This document shows, in pieces, positions 6,691-11,023 of a stretch of DNA of 11,023 bases (position 1 is its first letter; the number at the start of each line of letters is the position of its first letter). Position numbers and translations under genes: made by a program. This DNA is from Solirubrobacteraceae bacterium. GTDB taxonomy: Bacteria; Actinomycetota; Thermoleophilia; Solirubrobacterales; Solirubrobacteraceae. The stretch is from contig JANJUA010000402.1 of NCBI GenBank assembly GCA_024710825.1, forward strand, positions 1 to 11,023, given 5' to 3'. The notes under the pieces are model-generated. The model ran no database searches, was not told the origin of the DNA, and saw only the letters and a list, made by a program, of their open reading frames with translations.

Positions 6691-6698
6691 CGCCGGCC

Positions 6699-8012
6699 GT
6701 GCTGCCCAAGGTTGCGATGGTCGAGCCGTACTGGGATTTCTGGGAGTCCTCCGTGGCGTACGATCTGCGCGCCGATCGGGCAGAGCTCGGAGTGCGGGTC
6801 CGGGCGGCGCTCGACGTCGAGTGGGTGGCGCCCGACCAGGCGGACGCGATCCTCGTGCTCCAGACGATGGCCACGCCGCCGGCATGGACGCTCGCCGCGC
6901 TCGGCGACCTGCCGCTCGTGGTGTGGGCCGCGCACCGGGGCGCCACGCCCGGCGAGCGTTTCGACCACGCCGCGATCACCACCGAGGGCGCGACCGTCGG
7001 CACCCCGATGCTCACGAGCCTGCTCGTGCGCGAGGGGCGGCCGTTCGAGCTCGTGCTGGGCCGAATCGACGACCCCGCGGCGTCGGACGCGGTGGCCGCG
7101 GCGCTGAGGGCGGCGGTCGCCGCCCGGCGCCTGGCTCGAGCGCGGATCGGCAGGGTCGGCCCGCCGCTGCCCGGCTACGACTGCGTCGACGGCGACGCGG
7201 CGCTGCTGCGCGACGGCCTGGGGGTCGAGCTCGTCGCCGTCGAGCCGGCGGAGCTCACGGCGCTCTACGGGGCCGTCGCGCCCGACCGCGTCCGCGCGCT
7301 CGAGGCCGAGACGCGGGCCACCTACGACGTGAGGGTCGAGGGCGAGGGTCTGGAGCGCTCGCTGCGCGCGGCGTGCGCGCTCGACGACCTCGTCGCCCGC
7401 CACGGCCTCGACGCGGGCGCGCTGAACTGCCACGTCCCCGAGATCCGGCTCGGACCCGAGATCGGCATCGCGCCGTGCTTCGCGCTCGGGCGCAGCACCT
7501 CGCGCGGCGTGCCGTGGACCTGCGTCGGCGACGTGCTCACCGCGGTCGCGATGCTCGCGACGACGCTGCTCGGCGGCGCGTCGCAGTACCACGAGCTCGA
7601 GGCGGTCGACTACGCCACCGGCGAGCTGGTCCTGGCGTCCTCCGGCGAGTTCGACCTGCGCCTGGCGCCGGACGCCACGCCGGCGCTCGTCGCCAACGAC
7701 TGGTTCGCCGGCGACCCGTGCACCGGCGCATGCGCCTGCTTCGCCGCTCCCGCCGGCCCCGCGACGCTGCTCGCCTTCGCGCAGGCCGAGGGCGCCAACC
7801 GCTTCGTCGTCGCCGACGGCGCCTTCACCGGGCGCGCGTTCCCGGCCACCGGGACGGCCAACGGCGCCTTCCGGTTCGCCGGCGGCCTGCCCGCCTGGAC
7901 GGCCTGGTGTCGCGCCGGCGCCAACCATCACTCGTCCGCCACCCCCGGCGCGCACGGCCCCGCGGTGCAGAGCCTCGGGCGCTTCCTCGACGTGGAGGTC
8001 CATCGTGTCTGA
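6699..8012 (+). CDS. L-fucose/L-arabinose isomerase-like protein
   Basis: A protein of 437 residues from the GTG at 6699, related to the FucI/AraA C-terminal-domain superfamily of aldose-ketose isomerases. The N-terminal KVAMVEPYWDFWESS (4-18) and the Rossmann-like QADAILVLQTMATPP (47-61) resemble the substrate-binding N domains. The core NCHVPEIR...IAPCFALGRSTSRG (243-270), TCVGDVLTAVAMLATTLLGG (274-293) and the late GANHHSS (407-413) fit the catalytic half; H410 or H411 would match the C-terminal metal-binding His of FucI. However, the Glu expected in the 'C-E-x-D' block appears to be Val276 (C-V-G-D), and E299/E301 stands where FucI has Asp. It may therefore be an atypical isomerase or have another activity. 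An ATG at 6642 in frame is possible but overlaps the divergent gene's start and precedes the -10 box. ATG 6717 is also possible. The end overlaps the next gene by 8 nt. Confidence 0.78.
   Translation: MLPKVAMVEPYWDFWESSVAYDLRADRAELGVRVRAALDVEWVAPDQADAILVLQTMATPPAWTLAALGDLPLVVWAAHRGATPGERFDHAAITTEGATVGTPMLTSLLVREGRPFELVLGRIDDPAASDAVAAALRAAVAARRLARARIGRVGPPLPGYDCVDGDAALLRDGLGVELVAVEPAELTALYGAVAPDRVRALEAETRATYDVRVEGEGLERSLRAACALDDLVARHGLDAGALNCHVPEIRLGPEIGIAPCFALGRSTSRGVPWTCVGDVLTAVAMLATTLLGGASQYHELEAVDYATGELVLASSGEFDLRLAPDATPALVANDWFAGDPCTGACACFAAPAGPATLLAFAQAEGANRFVVADGAFTGRAFPATGTANGAFRFAGGLPAWTAWCRAGANHHSSATPGAHGPAVQSLGRFLDVEVHRV
7994..7998 (+). promoter_or_regulatory. Ribosome binding site of the second SDR gene
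   Basis: GGAGG sits 6 nt before the GTG at 8005, within the end of the isomerase-like gene. It decides the GTG start. Confidence 0.75.
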
Positions 8013-8724
8013 CCCGCTCCAGCTCTCCGGCTTCGACGGTCGCGTCGCCCTGGTCACCGGCGGCGCCCGCGGCATCGGACGCGCGATCGCCGAGACGCTG
8101 CGCGACCAGGGCGCCCGGGTCGCCGTCGGCGACCTGCGCGCGCCTGAGATCGACGGGGTGCTCGGCCTCGAGCTCGACGTCACCGACGAGCGCAGCGTCG
8201 ACGCCGCGTTCGGGCGGGTGGAGGCGGAGCTCGGCGCGCCGTCGATCCTCGTGGTCAACGCCGGGATCTACATCGTCGAGCCGTTCGAGGAGACGACGCT
8301 CGCCTCCTGGCAGAAGACCATCGACGTCAACCTCACCGGGGCCTACCTGTGCGCGCGGCGGGCAGTGGGCGCGATGCGCGAGGACGGCTACGGGCGGATC
8401 GTCATGATCGGCTCGAGCGCCGGCAAGACCGGCGGGGCGCGCTCGGCGGCCGCCTACGGGGCGTCGAAGGCCGGCGTCATGGTGCTGGCGAAGTCGCTGG
8501 CCAGCGAGTACGCCGCGTTCGGCATCACCTCCAACGCGCTGGCGCCGACGCTCATCGACACCGAGATGATCGCCGGGGCCCCCGACATGTCCGACCGGAT
8601 CCCGGTCGGGCGGCTCGGCACCGTCCACGACGTCGCCGACACGGTCGCGTTCCTGGCGTCCGCGCACGCCGGGTACATCACGGGGGAGGTCGTCGACGTC
8701 AACGGCGGCTTCCTGATCGACTGA
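8005..8724 (+). CDS. Short-chain dehydrogenase/reductase (SDR), second copy
   Basis: A 239-residue classical SDR. It shows TGGARGIG (18-25), D43 at the end of the second strand (NAD-type), LDVTD (57-61), NAG (85-87), N109, and the catalytic S138, Y151 and K155 (IGSSAGKTG then YGASK). LAPTLIDTEM (179-188) and ITGEVVDVNGGF (225-236) close the domain. It resembles 3-oxoacyl-ACP reductase/sugar dehydrogenase-type SDRs. Placed between an isomerase-like protein and an MDR dehydrogenase, it likely oxidises a sugar, sugar acid or polyol; a fucose-dehydrogenase-like role is possible but unproven. The GTG start has a strong GGAGG and overlaps the preceding gene by 8 nt, while its TGA shares its last base with the next ATG (TGATG). 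It is clearly distinct in sequence from the SDR at 2451-3185, so it is not a recent duplicate. Confidence 0.92.
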   Translation: MSDPLQLSGFDGRVALVTGGARGIGRAIAETLRDQGARVAVGDLRAPEIDGVLGLELDVTDERSVDAAFGRVEAELGAPSILVVNAGIYIVEPFEETTLASWQKTIDVNLTGAYLCARRAVGAMREDGYGRIVMIGSSAGKTGGARSAAAYGASKAGVMVLAKSLASEYAAFGITSNALAPTLIDTEMIAGAPDMSDRIPVGRLGTVHDVADTVAFLASAHAGYITGEVVDVNGGFLID

Positions 8725-9710
8725 TGCGCGCGCTCGTGCTGCCCGCCGTCAGTGCGCCGCTGGAGCTCGTGCAGCGGCCGGTGCCCGAGCCGGGGCCGGG
8801 CGAGGCGCGGGTGCGGATCGAGGCGTGCGGCGTGTGCGGCTCGGACATCTTCCTCCAGAACGGCGGCTTCGGCGCCGACAAGCTGCCGGTCGTGCCGGGG
8901 CACGAGGCGGCCGGCGTCGTGGACGCGCTGGGGCCGGGGTCGAGCGGTGTGGCGGTCGGCGACCAGGTCGCGATCTACTACATCGCCAACGCACCGGGCG
9001 CCCGGCGGCCGAACATAGGGCCGGACGTGGTGCGGATGGGCGTCGACGTCGACGGCGCGTTCGCCGACTACGTCGTGCGGCCGGTGTCGACGCTCGTCGT
9101 GCCGCCGCGGCGGGTCGACCCGGCGACGCTCGCGGTGCTGACCGACGCCGTCGGCACGCCGTACCACGCGCTCGTGAGGATCGCGCGGGTGCGGCCGGGC
9201 GAGACGGTCGCCGTCCTCGGGGTGGGTGGGATCGGCTCCAACGCGGTGCAGGTGGCGGTGCGGCTCGGCGCGCGGGTGGTGGCGATCGGGCGCAGCGAGG
9301 AGAAGCTGGCGCTGGCCCGCGAGCTCGGAGCCGACGCGGCGGTGCGGCTGGAGGACGCCGCGGCGGCGATCGGACCGGACGGGCCCGACGTCGTCGTGCA
9401 GTGCGCGCCGTCGGCGAGGCTGGACGAGGCGGCGATCGCGCTCGGCGGCTACGGGGCGCGGATCGTGCTCGTGGGGACGACGGTCGACCCGTTCACGGCC
9501 CGCGCGAGCGACATCGTGTGGCGCGAGCTGTCGCTGATGGGCTCGCGCGGCTTCACGCCCGACGACATCCGCGAGGTGATCGACCTCTACCTCGACGGCG
9601 GGCTGGTCACCGACCACCTGACCTCCGTGCAGCGGCCGCTGGAGGAGGGCAACGCTGCGCTCGACGACCTCCGGGCGGGCCGCGTGCTGCGCTCGGTCCT
9701 CGTCCCGTGA
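8724..9710 (+). CDS. Medium-chain (MDR) zinc-type alcohol/polyol dehydrogenase
   Basis: A 328-residue MDR enzyme. The N-terminal GroES-like domain has EACGVCGSD (33-41; catalytic zinc ligand C38), VPGHEAAGVV (58-67; H60 and E61) and GDQVAIYY (79-86); D141 in the LTDAVGTPYHAL block may serve as the remaining ligand. The Rossmann domain follows with VLGVGGIGSNAVQVA (164-178; G-x-G-x-x-G) and GRSEEKLALARELGADA (189-205). The loop after GDQV, which in threonine/sorbitol/alcohol dehydrogenases usually carries four structural-zinc cysteines, contains none here. Family members oxidise secondary or primary alcohols of amino acids, polyols and sugars with NAD(P). The ATG at 8724 shares its A with the SDR stop, and the gene's TGA overlaps the next GTG, so it belongs to the same tightly coupled operon. 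No strong Shine-Dalgarno is visible, consistent with coupling. Confidence 0.9.
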   Translation: MRALVLPAVSAPLELVQRPVPEPGPGEARVRIEACGVCGSDIFLQNGGFGADKLPVVPGHEAAGVVDALGPGSSGVAVGDQVAIYYIANAPGARRPNIGPDVVRMGVDVDGAFADYVVRPVSTLVVPPRRVDPATLAVLTDAVGTPYHALVRIARVRPGETVAVLGVGGIGSNAVQVAVRLGARVVAIGRSEEKLALARELGADAAVRLEDAAAAIGPDGPDVVVQCAPSARLDEAAIALGGYGARIVLVGTTVDPFTARASDIVWRELSLMGSRGFTPDDIREVIDLYLDGGLVTDHLTSVQRPLEEGNAALDDLRAGRVLRSVLVP

Positions 9711-10597
9711 GGGTCGCGGTCTACGGCGCCGGACAGGCGGGCGGCGCGGTCGCCGGGCTGCTGCGGGCGCGGCCGGGCGTGACGGTGGAGGGGCCGTTCG
9801 GGCGGGCGGAGCGGGCGGCGGCGCTGGGCGGCGGGGCGGACGTCGTCGTGATCGCGACGACGTCGTTCCTGGCGGAGATCGCCGCCGACGTGCGGATGGC
9901 CGTGGAGGCGGGGTCCAACGTGCTGACGAGCGCTGAGGAGGCGGCGTACCCGTGGGCGACGGACGCGGCTTGCGCGGACGAGCTGGACGCGCTGGCGCGG
10001 GCGCGCGGCGTGACGATCCTCGGCGCGGGACTGAACCCGGGGTTCTCGTTCGACGCGCTGGTGCTGACGCTCGCGGGGGCGACGACGGGCCTGCGGGCGC
10101 TGCGGGTCTCCCGGGTGGTGGACCTGTCGGGCTTCGGGACCGCGGTGCTGCGCCGGATCGGGGTGGGCCACGCGGAGGCGGCGTTCGCGGCGGGGGTCGC
10201 CTCCGGGGCGATAACGGGCCACATCGGCTTTCCGCAGTCGATGCACGTCGTGGCGGGGGCGCTGGGCGTGCGGATCGAGCGCGTGGAGCGGGAGCTGGCG
10301 CCGCTCGTGCGCGACGGGACGACGGCGGGGTTCGTGCAGCGCTACGTCGCGGTGGCGGACGGCCGGGAGTGGTTCGACGCGCGCTTCACCGGACACGTCG
10401 ACCCGGCGGGGGAGGGCCTGGTGACGAGCGACGCGATCCGCCTCGACGCCGACCCGCCGCTCGGGCTGGAGATCCCGGGCGGGATCGGCGCGCAGGCCGG
10501 CTCGGCCGCGGTGCTCGCGAACTCGGTGCGGCGCGTCGTGGACGCGGCGCCGGGGTGGCTGACGGTCGCCGAGCTGCCGCCCGCGCGACCCGCGTGA
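9707..10597 (+). CDS. DapB-like NAD(P)-binding oxidoreductase (2,4-diaminopentanoate dehydrogenase family)
   Basis: A 296-residue protein starting at GTG in a GTGA overlap with the MDR gene. The N-terminal VAVYGAGQAG (3-12) is a glycine-rich dinucleotide-binding motif, followed by ADVVVIATTSF (44-54) and SNVLTSAEEAAYPW (70-83), as in dihydrodipicolinate-reductase-like N domains. The diagnostic block is ILGAGLNPGFSFD (104-116), which matches the 'G-x-G-x-NPGF-x-x-D' signature of 2,4-diaminopentanoate dehydrogenase and related amine dehydrogenases. A second conserved segment is GHIGFPQSMH (171-180). Relatives are usually 330-350 residues, so this is a compact member. Characterised members oxidatively deaminate an amine next to a chain, or the reverse, using NAD(P). 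Its presence suggests that an amino- or imino-containing intermediate passes through the pathway, though many homologues are uncharacterised. It is the last gene of the overlapping operon. Confidence 0.78.
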   Translation: MRVAVYGAGQAGGAVAGLLRARPGVTVEGPFGRAERAAALGGGADVVVIATTSFLAEIAADVRMAVEAGSNVLTSAEEAAYPWATDAACADELDALARARGVTILGAGLNPGFSFDALVLTLAGATTGLRALRVSRVVDLSGFGTAVLRRIGVGHAEAAFAAGVASGAITGHIGFPQSMHVVAGALGVRIERVERELAPLVRDGTTAGFVQRYVAVADGREWFDARFTGHVDPAGEGLVTSDAIRLDADPPLGLEIPGGIGAQAGSAAVLANSVRRVVDAAPGWLTVAELPPARPA

Positions 10598-10606
10598 GGG
10601 CGGTGC

Positions 10607-10625
10607 GTGGGCTCGCCTTGCCCAC
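10607..10625 (+). terminator. Weak hairpin after the DapB-like gene
   Basis: GTGGGC (10607-10612) and GCCCAC (10620-10625) form a perfect 6-bp stem with a 7-nt loop, ten bases after the stop at 10597. No U-tract follows, so it is at best a weak or factor-dependent terminator or an attenuating structure before the next gene. Confidence 0.3.
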
Positions 10626-10635
10626 CAGCGGCTGA

Positions 10636-10668
10636 TACAGTCTCGGAATCGTTACCAGGATCGGATTC
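10636..10668. promoter_or_regulatory. -10-like box and candidate operator upstream of the last SDR gene
   Basis: TACAGT (10636-10641) resembles a -10 box, but no -35 hexamer is found at normal spacing. Downstream, GAATC (10646-10650) and GATTC (10664-10668) are inverted arms 13 bp apart. The segment GGAATCGTTACC (10645-10656) almost repeats GGAATCGGTACG from the enolase promoter region (228-238 and flank). A shared regulator binding both places is possible. Confidence 0.3.
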
Positions 10669-10676
10669 AGGAAGAG
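10669..10676 (+). promoter_or_regulatory. Ribosome binding site of the last SDR gene
   Basis: AGGAAGAG lies just before the GTG at 10680; taking AGGA as the core gives 7 nt spacing. It supports the GTG start and shows this gene, unlike the leaderless operon heads, uses a Shine-Dalgarno. Confidence 0.6.
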
Positions 10677-10679
10677 CTC

Positions 10680-11023
10680 GTGAGCTGGGAGCTGGGCTTG
10701 GGCGACCGAGGGGTCGTCGTCACCGGAGGGGCCGGCGGCATCGGCCGCGAGGTCGTCGCCGCCTACGCGTCCGCGGGCGCGCGCGTCGCCGTCGTCGATC
10801 TCGACGAGGACTCCTGTGCCGAGGTCGTCGCCGGGCTCGAGCACCCCGAGCGCCATCTCGCGATCGGCGCGCGGCTCGACGACCTGACGACGCACGAGGC
10901 GGTGCTGCGGCGAGCGCTCGACGCCGTCGGCCGCCTCGACGTCCGCGCGCACCGGGCCGCGGTCCGGCGCCGCCGGGCCACCGGCGACGACGTCACCGAG
11001 GAGGACTGGGATCTCCCGCTCGA
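10680..11023 (+). CDS. Partial short-chain dehydrogenase/reductase, N-terminal 114 residues
   Basis: Open from the GTG at 10680 to the right edge (114 codons plus 2 nt). TGGAGGIG (15-22) is the SDR cofactor motif, and VVDLDED (38-44) places D40 at the end of the second strand, indicating NAD(H). LTTHEAVLRRALDAVGRLDV (69-88) is the usual helix and strand before the NAG motif, and VTEEDWD (105-111) is the typical helix start after it. In between, where N-[AN]-x-G is expected, the protein reads VRAHRAAVRRRRATG, an Arg-rich departure. The catalytic Ser/Tyr/Lys lie beyond the window. An 82-nt gap separates it from the DapB-like gene, so it could be read through from that operon or have its own promoter. 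A third SDR in the same locus fits a multi-step oxidation pathway. Confidence 0.8.
   Translation, partial: MSWELGLGDRGVVVTGGAGGIGREVVAAYASAGARVAVVDLDEDSCAEVVAGLEHPERHLAIGARLDDLTTHEAVLRRALDAVGRLDVRAHRAAVRRRRATGDDVTEEDWDLPL

Noticed and set aside
6642..6698. In-frame ATG at 6642 as the start of the isomerase-like gene
   Set aside because: It would overlap the divergent gene's start codon and place the operator and -10 box inside the coding region; GTG 6699 is better placed, with ATG 6717 as a remaining alternative.
5433..8258. A very long minus-strand open frame running across several genes
   Set aside because: It is an Arg/Pro/Ala-rich GC-bias shadow lying opposite or out of frame with the isomerase-like, SDR and Cys-protein genes; no family motifs are seen.
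2451..8724. The SDRs at 2451-3185 and 8005-8724 as a recent duplication
   Set aside because: They share only the family motifs; the intervening residues differ widely.
1..11023. CRISPR arrays, tRNA or rRNA genes, insertion sequences, attachment sites, phage genes
   Set aside because: No spaced direct repeats, tRNA-like cloverleaf, rRNA-conserved stretches, terminal inverted repeats or transposase motifs were seen by eye.

Overview
The window is very GC-rich DNA with strong GC3 bias, GTG starts, genes joined by 1-8 nt overlaps, and promoters whose TANNNT -10 box lies a few bases before the start codon (leaderless-type). This suits a high-GC actinobacterium. The gene mix (many SDRs, enolase-superfamily, MmgE/PrpD, M81 and amidohydrolase genes) would fit a soil lineage such as Thermoleophilia/Solirubrobacterales, but that placement is inference. 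I see no rRNA, tRNA, CRISPR, insertion sequence, phage gene, transporter or regulator gene.

Layout. (1) Bases 1-122, minus strand: the first ~40 codons of a gene whose N-terminus looks like a flagellar rod/hook protein; it leaves the window at the left edge. (2) 123-247: a divergent intergenic region with a likely leaderless promoter and a perfect 14-bp palindrome. (3) 248-4651, plus strand: a tightly overlapped four-gene operon of an enolase-superfamily dehydratase-like enzyme, a short MmgE/PrpD protein, a short-chain dehydrogenase (SDR) and an M81/MlrC-type metallohydrolase. (4) 6643-4639, minus strand: two genes, an unrecognised Cys/His-containing protein followed by a COG3618-type amidohydrolase/lactonase. 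Its 3' end overlaps the end of the M81 gene by 13 bp. (5) 6644-6698: a compact divergent promoter region with a 16-bp near-perfect palindrome covering the -10 box of the minus-strand promoter. (6) 6699-10597, plus strand: a four-gene operon of an L-fucose/L-arabinose isomerase-like protein, a second SDR, an MDR alcohol/polyol dehydrogenase and a DapB/2,4-diaminopentanoate-dehydrogenase-like oxidoreductase. (7) 10598-10679: a short gap with a weak hairpin, a -10-like box and a Shine-Dalgarno sequence. (8) 10680 to the right edge: the start of a third SDR.

Together the genes look like a catabolic island for a small polyhydroxylated or amino-substituted substrate. There are oxidation steps (three SDRs, an MDR, a DapB-like enzyme), lactone or amide hydrolysis (COG3618 amidohydrolase, M81 protein), dehydration or epimerisation (enolase, MmgE/PrpD), and an aldose-ketose-isomerase-like protein. 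Several members depart from family norms: the enolase has K-x-G where K-x-K is usual, the isomerase-like protein appears to lack an expected metal-binding glutamate, the MDR lacks the structural zinc cysteines, and the PrpD protein is about 100 residues short. The substrate cannot be named from sequence alone. A variant of the oxidative fucose/rhamnose-type pathway is one hypothesis.
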